DNA of 24,346 bases from Saprospiraceae bacterium UBA2365. GTDB taxonomy: Bacteria > Bacteroidota > Bacteroidia > Chitinophagales > Saprospiraceae. Positions 16,635 through 24,270 of the stretch are shown in pieces. The stretch lies in the NCBI GenBank assembly GCA_002344345.1, contig DDTL01000104.1, positions 17,980-42,325 on the forward strand. The letters are read 5' to 3'. Both the position numbers and the translations under genes were made by a program. Positions within the stretch are counted from its first letter, which is position 1. Each line of letters starts with the position of its first letter. The notes beneath the pieces were generated by a model. That model made no database searches. It had not been told where the DNA came from and saw only the letters and a program-made list of their open reading frames with translations.

Positions 16635-16830
16635 ATGAATTCCTTTGGTGAATGAAATCATTTTTCAGCCTAACAGGATATTTTTTGATGTACCTGCAAA
16701 ATGAAGGTGTGATCAATTGAAAAAACAGATCACTTTATAATAAATTGGTTTCTCAGCTAAATAAATCAGTGAAGGATGTAAGGGTATTGCCCAAGTATTG
16801 AAAGGAAAAATGCAAAACGGAACCTGAAAC

Positions 16831-16874
16831 AAAAAACTCATTGCAAGCTTCAATTAAAGCGCAATGAGTTTTTT
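16831..16874 (-). terminator. Strong intrinsic terminator, bidirectional in form
   Basis: AAAAAACTCATTGC (16831-16844) and GCAATGAGTTTTTT (16861-16874) are perfect complements. After a 2-nt offset the helix continues inside with GCTT/AAGC around a CAATTA loop. Each strand has A residues before and T residues after the stem, so it can stop transcription both ways. Its natural user is the citrate synthase transcript on the minus strand, since no plus-strand gene lies to the left. Confidence 0.85.
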
Positions 16875-17168
16875 ATATCACAAGGCCGGAATAAATCAGA
16901 ATATATGTTAATTATGATTCTGCTCCGGGAAATCTTTGCCCCCTAATCCCTATTGACGTTTTCAGTCAGTGCAGGCCTGAAGGAAGTTTTTTAATTGGTT
17001 GTTTTTCTATCGTTTACCTATAGTCTTGTGCTGATCTATGACTTCTGTGGGTTGGAAAAAAACGATTGAAAATCAACAAATTGGACTTTTCGGAGTGGCT
17101 CAATTTTTAAAATCAACATTATATCCTGTTGTTTCAACCCAGTATTTTAACAATTTGAGCTCAGTAAA

Positions 17169-18479
17169 TTAAACATTTTTACTTGTAAAATTCCTGACCC
17201 ATTCCGTTGTAACAGATTTGGGACGTTCCAGCGGGAAGCCCAAAGCCCTTGACCAAATGGCCATTGCCAGCACTCCCAATGCTCTCGAAACACCGAACAT
17301 CACAGTATAATAGTCATATTCTTTCAATCCATAGTGAACCAACAACGCACCGGAGTGAGCGTCTACATTTGGCCAAGGATTTTTGACTTTGCCTTCAGTC
17401 ATCAATATATGCGGTGCGTTTTCAAAAACTTTCCAGACGATGTCTATCAGGTTGGATTTGTTGATATGTTTTTCTGCAAATCGTTTTTGTGCGATAAACC
17501 TTGGATCGGGGCGGCGCAAAACTGCATGACCATATCCGGGGATCACACGGCCATTGGCCAATGTCTTTTTAATATAATCTTCTATCTGCGTATCAGATGG
17601 GGTTTCTGTTCCAAGATCCTGGATCATTTCAAATATCCATTTGATCACTTCCTGGTTCGCAAGACCATGCAATGGACCTGCCAATGCATTCATACCTGCT
17701 GCGAGTGAATTATATGAATCACTCAGTGTGGAGTTGACCAGATGTGTAGTATGGGCAGAGGCATTTCCTCCTTCATGATCTGAATGAATGGTGAGATAAA
17801 GCCTCATTAAACCTTGAAAACTCTTTTCCTCTTTTCCCAGCATGTGGGCATAATTGGCTGCCCAGTCAAGCTTTGGATCTGGTTTGATGGACAGTCCTGT
17901 TTTATATTTGGAATGGTAAATATAAGCTGCCAGATGAGGCAGACTGGCAATCAGGTTCATTGAATCCTCATACGTCGATTCCCAATAATCCTGCTTTTTC
18001 ATGCCCTTGGCATATTTTGAGGCAAAAATACTTTCATTCTGCATAGACATAATACCCATACTGAACAATGTCATCGGATGCGTATCCCCGGGCATATTAT
18101 CAATCATATTTTTTGTATAATCAGGTAATTTTGCCCTTTTCTGCCACTCTTTTGTCAGCCAGGCAACATTTTCATTGAGTGGAATTTCTCCTGTGAGCAT
18201 AAGCCAGAATAAACCTTCGGGTAGCGGTTCATCACAACCCTCAGTTTTTGGCAGTTTTTCCCTGAGCTCAGGGATGCTATACCCCCTGAACCTGATACCC
18301 TCCACCGGATCAAGTTCTGAGGTTTCATAGATCATTGACTTCAAGCCTCTCATTCCACTATATAATTGTGAAAGCTTGACCTGATCTACAATAGAGTCTC
18401 CATGGGATCCGAGAATGTTTTTAATTTCTTCAGCTCTTGCAGCTGCTTTCTCTTTGAAAATATGTTTTAATTGATCCAT
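17169..18479 (-). CDS. gltA: Citrate synthase, eukaryotic (mitochondrial-like) type
   Basis: It condenses oxaloacetate and acetyl-CoA to citrate, entering the TCA cycle. The protein has 436 residues. The catalytic triad fits H271 (in AGPLHGLANQEV), H318 (in IPGYGHAVL) and D373 (in WPNVDAHSG). H235 in IHSDHEGGN is also conserved. The stretches from IHSDHEGGN to GLANQEV and from KNPWPNVDAHSG to ALGFPLERPKS closely resemble animal mitochondrial citrate synthase as I remember it, more than the E. coli GltA type. The N-terminal 45 residues also follow the mitochondrial mature form and lack a targeting or signal peptide. It appears monocistronic: the divergent DUF3109 gene lies upstream and a strong terminator lies between its end and apgM. 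The leader is A/T-rich with no Shine-Dalgarno sequence. Confidence 0.95.
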   Translation of the reverse strand: MDQLKHIFKEKAAARAEEIKNILGSHGDSIVDQVKLSQLYSGMRGLKSMIYETSELDPVEGIRFRGYSIPELREKLPKTEGCDEPLPEGLFWLMLTGEIPLNENVAWLTKEWQKRAKLPDYTKNMIDNMPGDTHPMTLFSMGIMSMQNESIFASKYAKGMKKQDYWESTYEDSMNLIASLPHLAAYIYHSKYKTGLSIKPDPKLDWAANYAHMLGKEEKSFQGLMRLYLTIHSDHEGGNASAHTTHLVNSTLSDSYNSLAAGMNALAGPLHGLANQEVIKWIFEMIQDLGTETPSDTQIEDYIKKTLANGRVIPGYGHAVLRRPDPRFIAQKRFAEKHINKSNLIDIVWKVFENAPHILMTEGKVKNPWPNVDAHSGALLVHYGLKEYDYYTVMFGVSRALGVLAMAIWSRALGFPLERPKSVTTEWVRNFTSKNV

Positions 18480-18650
18480 AATAAAAATTTTAATAATAAA
18501 GCAATGAAATTTACTTTAACTTAATGTGAATTAATGCTGTTTAAATATGTTATCAAGCGCAAGATTAATATTATTATTGTGCTTGGATATTATCTCATCA
18601 TTTTTCGTACCAATTTTTTCCTTTTTTAGAAACTGTATAAAATATATTTT

Positions 18651-19244
18651 ATGATCTTGATTCAGGATATTCTCATGACAGAACGGGTTTTTGAAGAAAA
18701 GTTCCATTGCGATCTGGAAAAATGCAAGGGAGCGTGTTGTTGGGAAGGTGATTACGGAGCGCCTCTTTCACCTCATGAGATCGCCACGATCAAGACGCTG
18801 ATGGACCGACTGGAAACTGTTCTGCCTGAAGATCAATGGAAAGTATTGCAGGAAAAAGGACCTTCTGAATATTATCTGGAAGCAGAGACCATTGGCACAG
18901 CGTTGATGCCGGATACTTCTTGCGTCTACCTTATCAGAGAACCGGGCCAGTGGGCAAAATGTGCTTTTGAAATGCTTTATGAAAAAGGAGAGATCAATTT
19001 TAAAAAACCCATTTCCTGTGAACTTTACCCTTTAAGGCTGATCGAAGTGGAGGAAACCGGTTATATCGGTATCAATTTCGACGACTGGGATATTTGCAAG
19101 CCCGCCTGTGCTCTAGGGGAAAAAATGGAGTTACCCGTATTCAGATTTGTCAAAAATGCTCTCATCAGAAAATTCGGAGAAGACTTTTACGAGGAAATGG
19201 AAGCCTTTTATGAGAACAGATTATCTGGTGATCCAATGATCTGA
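18651..19244 (+). CDS. DUF3109 family cysteine-rich protein
   Basis: This protein of 197 residues has the DUF3109 signature, beginning MILIQDILMTERVFEEKF and then C-x4-C-x3-CC (C20, C25, C29, C30) in HCDLEKCKGACCWEG. Five more cysteines at 91, 104, 123, 149 and 153 sit in conserved settings (ISCELYPLR, DICKPACALG). The cysteine pattern suggests a bound zinc or Fe-S centre, by analogy with the related UPF0153 zinc/iron-chelating group, but no function is established to my knowledge. No signal peptide is visible. It is divergent from citrate synthase (171 bp) and convergent with the sigma operon. Its final eight codons (LSGDPMI and stop) lie inside octamer array C, so the C-terminus has probably been set by the repeat. 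Confidence 0.9.
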   Translation: MILIQDILMTERVFEEKFHCDLEKCKGACCWEGDYGAPLSPHEIATIKTLMDRLETVLPEDQWKVLQEKGPSEYYLEAETIGTALMPDTSCVYLIREPGQWAKCAFEMLYEKGEINFKKPISCELYPLRLIEVEETGYIGINFDDWDICKPACALGEKMELPVFRFVKNALIRKFGEDFYEEMEAFYENRLSGDPMI

Positions 19245-19339
19245 TTTTCAAATGATCTGATTATCTACTTATCTGATTATCTAAATATTAGATCATCATA
19301 GCATTAGATCATTATATCATCAGATCATCAGATCCTTTG
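19220..19339. repeat. Octamer array C with inverted halves
   Basis: Fifteen consecutive octamers run in register from the 3' end of the DUF3109 gene to 10 bp before the stop codon of the LTxxE protein. The left half is made of ATGATCTG/ATTATCTA-type units. From about 19291 the units become ATCATCAG, their approximate reverse complement, so the array can fold back on itself between two convergent genes. It may act as a bidirectional terminator; this is inference. Confidence 0.82.
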
Positions 19340-19349
19340 AACCTCAAAC

Positions 19350-19769
19350 TTATCGTTTATTCTTGATGTGCTCAAGCAGTTTTTGCTTGAATTGTAACTC
19401 AGCCCGGTGCAGTTTTACGATTTTTGTTGCAGGCAAAACATTTTTAAGGTCGTTATACAATTGCTTTTTTAGCTTCAGTTCATTTTCTTCCCTTTCCAAA
19501 ACCTTATTGATCAATTCCCTGGCTTTTTCATCAGACAATTCACTGCCAGCTCTGGCTGCCAGATCACCATCACGGAGGTTGACCATTTTATCCCAATATT
19601 CATTGTAGATCGGCCAGAATTTTTGGGATTCCTGAACGGTCAGATTTAATTCCTTAGTGATAAAGGCAACTTTCTGTGCTTCAATTTTTTCCCGGAAAGG
19701 CCTGTTTTGTTGGGCTTCCAGACCAAAGATCACTCCGATCATCAGTAATAAAACAAATAATTTTCTCAT
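19350..19769 (-). CDS. Exported Spy/CpxP-like LTxxE protein of an ECF sigma cassette
   Basis: This is a small exported helical protein of 139 residues. Residues 1-19 form a signal peptide (MRKLFVLLLMIGVIFGLEA). The mature part is almost entirely charged alpha-helix and includes LNLTVQESQKFWPIYNEYW (41-59), a version of the LTxxQ-type motif of Spy/CpxP periplasmic chaperones and of Bacteroidota proteins often labelled 'sensor of ECF-type sigma factor'. It follows the anti-sigma gene by 77 bp on the same strand, so it is probably part of the stress operon. It may sense or buffer misfolded envelope protein. That function is inferred from motif and context only. Confidence 0.8.
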   Translation of the reverse strand: MRKLFVLLLMIGVIFGLEAQQNRPFREKIEAQKVAFITKELNLTVQESQKFWPIYNEYWDKMVNLRDGDLAARAGSELSDEKARELINKVLEREENELKLKKQLYNDLKNVLPATKIVKLHRAELQFKQKLLEHIKNKR

Positions 19770-19846
19770 GGTATTTATCTATTTAACAACCTGGTAATAT
19801 CCAACATCCCAATTAAGTAAAGTCATGATAATCAGGCTATAAGTTA

Positions 19847-20308
19847 TTAAAATATATTATTCAAATCATGTAAATCCACATCTTCCAGTAAAACGTCCCA
19901 GTCTTCTTCGCTTTGGGGCTGATCAAACAGGATCTCGCTTTCCATTTGTTTGTCTGTCATGAGCATATCTAAAGAAATTTCGTCGATATTTTCTTCCAGA
20001 TAGGCATAAACCTGGTCTTGATCGAGCTCCTGAATCCCGGCAGGATCAATTGAATGGCTCCTTTCTGCAAAAAACCAGATACCAAAGGCCAGGATCAACA
20101 TGGCAGCAATACCGCTCACAGCATATAAACCTGATCTCAGATTGCGAAGATTTACGTTGGGGCGGTTGCTTTTTGACTCATGCAATTGTACCAAAACCAT
20201 ATTTTGCATTTCTCCGAAATAACCTTCAGGTATATCCCAGGATTCATTTTTTCCGGCAGGATCGAGCCTTGACCCGATATTTTTTAATTCATCTCTTAAA
20301 TCTTCCAT
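19847..20308 (-). CDS. Membrane-anchored anti-sigma factor-like protein
   Basis: The protein has 153 residues with one transmembrane segment at about 60-81 (LYAVSGIAAMLILAFGIWFF). The cytoplasmic N-terminus (MEDLRDELKN...WDIPEGYFGEMQ) has the PEGYF element typical of short Bacteroidota anti-sigma proteins. The other side is an acidic tail ending in repeats such as LLEDVDLHDLNNIF. There is no zinc-binding HxxxCxxC motif, so it is not a classical ZAS-type anti-sigma. It begins 17 bp after the sigma gene's stop codon, which strongly suggests co-translation and a partner role: holding the sigma factor at the membrane until a signal arrives. Confidence 0.78.
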   Translation of the reverse strand: MEDLRDELKNIGSRLDPAGKNESWDIPEGYFGEMQNMVLVQLHESKSNRPNVNLRNLRSGLYAVSGIAAMLILAFGIWFFAERSHSIDPAGIQELDQDQVYAYLEENIDEISLDMLMTDKQMESEILFDQPQSEEDWDVLLEDVDLHDLNNIF

Positions 20309-20325
20309 TTCTGGTAAAGTATATT

Positions 20326-20889
20326 TTAATACAAATTCTTCGATTTAATAAAATCTTCAATTTTTTTAACAGCGTGGTGAAAGGATGCTTTCAAAGCGCC
20401 TTCAGAGGTTTCCAGCACTGCAGACATTTGCCTGTAATCCATTTCCTCAAAATACCGGAGGCTGAAAACCTGTTTTTGCCTGACAGGCAAATATTCCATG
20501 GCAACATGGAGCATTTCCCTGATCTGCTCCCCATTCAGCTGTGAAGTGGACACAGATCTGCTTTCCAGTTCATCAGCATTTTCACCCTTATCAAAAAAAG
20601 CAGCATGTCTGTTGTTCTTTTTGATAAAAGTAAATGCTTCATTGCTGGCAATTTTGAATATCCAGGTGTACAGACTGGAGCGCTCTTCGAAATTTGCTAT
20701 GTTCCTGAAAACCTTCAGAAAGGTATTCTGCAAAACATCATCCGCATCTTCATGCGACTGAACCATCCTTCTGATGTGCCGGTATAAAGGCAACTGATAA
20801 GCGTCCATCAGCATGCGATAACCCCGTTCAGGGTTGCCTCCGCTTTTGATCATCGCCAGTATCTGTTCATCTTTTTCTGCCGCCATCAT
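20326..20889 (-). CDS. RNA polymerase sigma factor, ECF family
   Basis: An alternative sigma factor of 187 residues. Region 2 lies at about 20-95: DADDVLQNTFLKVFRNI (48-64), then the promoter-melting part SSLYTWIFKIASNEAF. Region 4 is a helix-turn-helix at about 132-180 (LPVRQKQVFSLRYFEEMDY, then TSEGALKASFHHAVKKI). A 35-residue linker separates them and region 3 is absent, as usual for ECF factors. It heads an operon with an anti-sigma-like membrane protein and an exported Spy-like protein, suggesting an envelope-stress regulon, often self-activated. No promoter could be assigned, since the autoregulated sequence is unknown. Two ATG codons stand together at the start. Confidence 0.94.
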   Translation of the reverse strand: MMAAEKDEQILAMIKSGGNPERGYRMLMDAYQLPLYRHIRRMVQSHEDADDVLQNTFLKVFRNIANFEERSSLYTWIFKIASNEAFTFIKKNNRHAAFFDKGENADELESRSVSTSQLNGEQIREMLHVAMEYLPVRQKQVFSLRYFEEMDYRQMSAVLETSEGALKASFHHAVKKIEDFIKSKNLY

Positions 20890-20972
20890 TTCTTGTTACA
20901 TGATTTTGACGTAATTTAAGGTGTATGGTTTAATCAACACTCAATTTTTTTGAAAACTTGTCAGAATTTCTA

Positions 20973-21056
20973 ATGATCTGATGATCTAATGTTCAAATGT
21001 TGAAAATCCTGACATTCATCGTCAGGAATCTGATGATCATATGCTAAAATAATGAA
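20973..21056. repeat. Octamer array E, interrupted by a small hairpin
   Basis: Four octamers (ATGATCTG, ATGATCTA, ATGTTCAA, ATGTTGAA) run from 20973 to 21004. A short hairpin, CCTGAC with GTCAGG (21008-21026), follows, then three more units in a shifted register at 21033-21056. It is the only array in the window lying between two divergent gene starts. Confidence 0.65.
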
Positions 21057-21145
21057 ACTATGTCTTTTAAAGATAAAACCAACACAATTACAATATTAGA
21101 TCGTTATTTATATTGGTATTTATAACATATTTTATAATAATTATA

Positions 21146-21175
21146 TTGGTATATGTTACATTTTAAGTAATTTTA
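21146..21175 (+). promoter_or_regulatory. Candidate promoter for the AAA ATPase
   Basis: TTG at 21146-21148 is followed after 19 bp by TAATTTTA (21168-21175), which matches TAnnTTTG except at the last base. The spacing suits a Bacteroidota promoter and gives a leader of about 20 nt. The region is extremely AT-rich, so this is weak. Confidence 0.3.
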
Positions 21176-21203
21176 CCAAATATTATACAAATTTTAGTGG
21201 ATA

Positions 21204-22559
21204 ATGAATTTTTTTCAAAGAAATTTATACAGTAGTTTAGTAACCTGGAAGCAAAAACAAACCCGCAAACCATTGATCATCCGCGGTGCACGCCAGGTAG
21301 GCAAAACAACGTTGATCAGGCAGTTTTCCAAAGAATTCAGATTTTTCATACCTCTTAACCTGGAAAGGCCTGAGGATGCCAGACTTTTTGGTGAGCATAA
21401 AAACTCTAAAGACACCATAGAACAATTATTTTTTGAACACAATCTCAATCCTGCTGATAAAGAAACACTCTTGTTTATCGATGAAGTTCAGGCTCTGCCA
21501 TTTGTGATTAAACAGGTCAGATATTTTCAGGAAGATTTCCCTGATTTACATATTGTTTTAGCAGGATCACTACTTGAATTTGCCCTAAGACAAATTCCTT
21601 CTTTTCCGGTTGGGCGCGTGGAAGAATTGGTACTGCACCCATTGAGTTTTGATGAATTTCTTCTTGCAGTCGGAGAAACGGCTGTTCACCGCAAGTTGCA
21701 AAATATTCCGTTCAGTGATTTTGCTTATGAGAAAACCACAAAACTATTCCAAACATACACAGTCATTGGCGGTATGCCGGAAATTGTCTCCGAATACGCC
21801 GAAAGGCTTTCTCTGGCAGGCATTCGGGATATTTATGCTTCTATCTGGGAATCCTATAAATCTGACTTTATCAAATATGCAGGCAATTTGTCACAGGTCA
21901 ATCTGATGAGATATGTGATCAACACAGCTCCTTATGTCAGAGACCGGATTGTTTTCAACAATTTTGGCGGGTCTGAATATCGTTCGAGGGAAGTTAGCGA
22001 AGTTTTCAGGATGCTGGATCTTGCCAGGATCATTTACCTGGTTTATCCTGCAACAAGCTGTGAAATGCCACAAATCCCTAATACTTCCAGAAGGCCGCGG
22101 ATGCAGTTTCTGGATACCGGCCTGCTCAATTACGCATCGGGAATTCAAACTGAACTGATGAAAATGGAAGACCTTTCTGCCTATTTCAAGGGTTTTATTT
22201 ACCAGCACATCGCCACCCAGGAGTTGATTTCAATCGAATCATCTCATCATTACCGACCGTTATTTTGGGTGAAGGAAAATGCAAAAATGACATCAGAGAT
22301 AGATTTAACGTTCCATTGGAATAATTTCCTCATCCCTATAGAAGTAAAATCAGGTGCTAAAGGTCGTTTAAAATCCCTGCATGAATTCATGATCTCAGCG
22401 CCTCACAAACTCAGCATCCGGCTGCAGAACAACAAATTTTCAACTGAAAGCTGCATCACCAGAACCGGCCATGAATTTACCCTGATCAACCTGCCTGTCT
22501 TCCTGACTTCTAAAATTCCCCGATACCTGCGTTATGTTTCTGATGATCTGATTATCTGA
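21204..22559 (+). CDS. AAA family ATPase with DUF4143 domain
   Basis: The 451-residue protein has an N-terminal ATPase domain (about 1-200): Walker A GARQVGKTT (28-36), Walker B LLFIDEVQ (89-96) and the sensor-like VLAGSLLEF (118-126). A C-terminal DUF4143 domain follows. Its end carries the SEIDLTF and IPIEVKSG pair (D367, E380, K382), which fits a PD-(D/E)XK nuclease-like core. Such proteins are widespread, sporadically distributed and often found near mobile or repetitive DNA; their role is not firmly known. The gene stands alone, in the opposite direction to its neighbours. Its last seven codons (SDDLII and stop) are octamer-repeat sequence from array D. Confidence 0.92.
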   Translation: MNFFQRNLYSSLVTWKQKQTRKPLIIRGARQVGKTTLIRQFSKEFRFFIPLNLERPEDARLFGEHKNSKDTIEQLFFEHNLNPADKETLLFIDEVQALPFVIKQVRYFQEDFPDLHIVLAGSLLEFALRQIPSFPVGRVEELVLHPLSFDEFLLAVGETAVHRKLQNIPFSDFAYEKTTKLFQTYTVIGGMPEIVSEYAERLSLAGIRDIYASIWESYKSDFIKYAGNLSQVNLMRYVINTAPYVRDRIVFNNFGGSEYRSREVSEVFRMLDLARIIYLVYPATSCEMPQIPNTSRRPRMQFLDTGLLNYASGIQTELMKMEDLSAYFKGFIYQHIATQELISIESSHHYRPLFWVKENAKMTSEIDLTFHWNNFLIPIEVKSGAKGRLKSLHEFMISAPHKLSIRLQNNKFSTESCITRTGHEFTLINLPVFLTSKIPRYLRYVSDDLII

Positions 22560-22694
22560 TGTTCAGATTATCTAATTATCTGATGATCTGATAAATAAAT
22601 ATATATATTTTAGTATTATAGTATTTGAACATTATAGCATTGGAACATCAGATCATCATGGCATTTGAATATTTGAACATTTGAAAATAAACTC
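22543..22694. repeat. Octamer array D, 19 units in perfect register
   Basis: From 22543 to 22694 every 8th base starts an AT dinucleotide, giving nineteen consecutive octamers with no break. Left units are ATGATCTG/ATTATCTG-like, the middle is ATATATAT-like, and right units are ATTTGAAC/ATTATAGT-like, including ATCAGATC at 22647. It spans the convergent gap, from inside the 3' end of the AAA gene to the stop codon of the TlpA-like gene (22693-22695). Fold-back pairing is possible between the left part and about 22644-22659. Confidence 0.88.
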
Positions 22695-23862
22695 ATTCTC
22701 CCAAAATCTCCCGGATTTCCTCATCATGACCATCCGAATATCCGTCCAGTTGGCGGATCAATTTTCCATCTTCGTCAAAGATCAGGATAACCGGGAACCC
22801 GGTCATCTTATATTTCTGTTCAAAACCGAATCGTTCCCGCATCACCGGATATTTTATTTTTTTGATCTCAACAAATTTTGCAATCCTTTCTGCCTCATCC
22901 CGGACATTCATTCCTATGAATGCGACCTCAGGGTATTCCTCGTGCAGTTTTTCCATCACAGGGATCAATCTCAGACATGGACCACATCCGATATACCAAA
23001 AATCCATCACGATCTTCTTCCCCTTGTAATCATCAAAATCAAAAGGCATTATTGAACTGTTTTCTTCCATGGTTGTATCTGCCTGTTCAACTTCAGACTG
23101 ACCTGCCTGAGCATTTTCCTTTTCCTGATCTCGCTTTATCTGACTGGCATACTTGAATTTGTATCCGATTTCATGAAAAATACCCATATCAAACCAATCC
23201 GTTTCTTGCGGTTCAAGGATCACCAGGTTATGGATCAGAAACACTTGCTCCATTTCCGTTCCGGCATATTCAAATTTCATTTTATAACCTACAGGCAACA
23301 TGGTTAATTTATCAAAATAATACGTAGTTGTATCATACCGGGATTCTTCGGTTTCCCCATAAACAAGCTTTAAAAAGGCATGGGGCTTTCCAAACAGATT
23401 TTCCTCGCCTGTTTCGTAAGATTCGATTCCGTCTGAATCCAGAAATTCCAAATAAAATGTTTTATCATACAAAAAATCAGGTGTTATAGACAAAACGTTT
23501 TGGACTATTTTATAAGCAAAAGGAAAACTATCCGTCTGAATCATCAAAACATCACTTTTTTTATGGTCAATAATACTGACATAACCTCCGGTATAGATTT
23601 GCTGGCTGATAATATCTTTATAAAAAGAGACTATATTATGATAAAACAGCATTGAATCTAAAGGCATATATCTGATCTTACCATAGCCAAACCGTTCCTC
23701 AGTAAGACCCATAGGACCACTGATATCTACAAAATCATACAGTACCAGTGGCGTTTCTTCAGTCAAAAAATGGATCTTTTGGAAAAAAGAATCAATGTTC
23801 TGGGCTTGAGAAGAAAATATATTCAAAAGAAGGTACAAAAAAACAAAAGCGACTTTTTTCAT
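22693..23862 (-). CDS. Exported TlpA-like thioredoxin-fold protein with a long N-terminal domain
   Basis: The protein has 389 residues. Residues 1-20 are a signal peptide (MKKVAFVFLYLLLNIFSSQA), so it acts in the periplasm. Residues 25-235 form a mostly beta domain; the stretch YYFDKLTMLPVGYKMKFEY (181-199) recalls LolA/RseB-like lipid- or polypeptide-binding folds, but this is only a resemblance. A charged, flexible linker (242-270) precedes a TlpA/ResA-type thioredoxin domain (275-389) with the CGPC active site (C293, C296) and the cis-proline in TGFPVIL (P357). It is likely a thiol-disulfide oxidoreductase with a built-in substrate-binding domain. It is convergent with the AAA gene, with a -7 promoter element about 55 bp upstream. 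Confidence 0.9.
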   Translation of the reverse strand: MKKVAFVFLYLLLNIFSSQAQNIDSFFQKIHFLTEETPLVLYDFVDISGPMGLTEERFGYGKIRYMPLDSMLFYHNIVSFYKDIISQQIYTGGYVSIIDHKKSDVLMIQTDSFPFAYKIVQNVLSITPDFLYDKTFYLEFLDSDGIESYETGEENLFGKPHAFLKLVYGETEESRYDTTTYYFDKLTMLPVGYKMKFEYAGTEMEQVFLIHNLVILEPQETDWFDMGIFHEIGYKFKYASQIKRDQEKENAQAGQSEVEQADTTMEENSSIMPFDFDDYKGKKIVMDFWYIGCGPCLRLIPVMEKLHEEYPEVAFIGMNVRDEAERIAKFVEIKKIKYPVMRERFGFEQKYKMTGFPVILIFDEDGKLIRQLDGYSDGHDEEIREILGE

Positions 23863-23914
23863 TGGATGAATTTTCTGATCATAATAAAAAGTCAGATCGG
23901 TGAATTAACTGGTT

Positions 23915-23922
23915 CAAATTTA
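23915..23922 (-). promoter_or_regulatory. Candidate -7 promoter element for the TlpA-like gene
   Basis: The minus strand reads TAAATTTG, a full TAnnTTTG match about 53 bp before the ATG at 23862. No clear -33 TTG stands at the expected distance. Confidence 0.42.
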
Positions 23923-24270
23923 GTGATTAACTTTCTAAAAAGCTCTAAAACTATATTTTTTCTTATTTATTTAAGAAAAAATTGTAGTTTATATCTTTTG
24001 GATTGATTTTTGTAACATTTAATATAAAGTGCCTTTTTCGGTTATATAATATTTATACTTAATACTACTTAAATATCAAGGTTCGTAATCAAAATGATTG
24101 ATTCGAAATAATATAAAATGGTTTTTTAAGGTAAATATCATCATATAATCAATAATCAATTAAGATTTATTTCAACATAATAATTACTAAAAAATATTCT
24201 AAATTTATTAAAATATTGTCTGGGCTACCTACGCTGGAAAAGCCAGAACCAAAGTGGAAATTGATTTAAA

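Larger units (their letters stand above)
16591..17168. other. Intergenic region between citrate synthase and apgM
   Basis: These 578 bp contain the apgM promoter candidate near 16627 and a strong hairpin terminator at 16831-16874. The remaining 294 bp next to the citrate synthase stop have no supported reading frame and would be a long 3' untranslated region, unless a separate small RNA starts there. Confidence 0.6.
20890..21203. other. Divergent intergenic region between the sigma operon and the AAA ATPase
   Basis: These 314 bp separate the divergent sigma and AAA genes. They contain octamer array E (20973-21056) and a very AT-rich tail (21085-21203) with a candidate promoter for the ATPase. 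No gene is seen. Confidence 0.6.

Noticed and set aside
16591..16716. N-terminal 42-residue extension of ApgM from a TTG codon
   Set aside because: The extension is unlike the family, starts at TTG, and contains a good promoter -7 match at 16627-16634. The ATG at 16590 gives the canonical MIILGDGMAD start.
21204..22559. AAA/DUF4143 gene as the core of a new defence island
   Set aside because: It stands alone among housekeeping and envelope genes, with no restriction, toxin-antitoxin or phage genes in the window. A defence role is possible for a nuclease-like ATPase but is not supported here.
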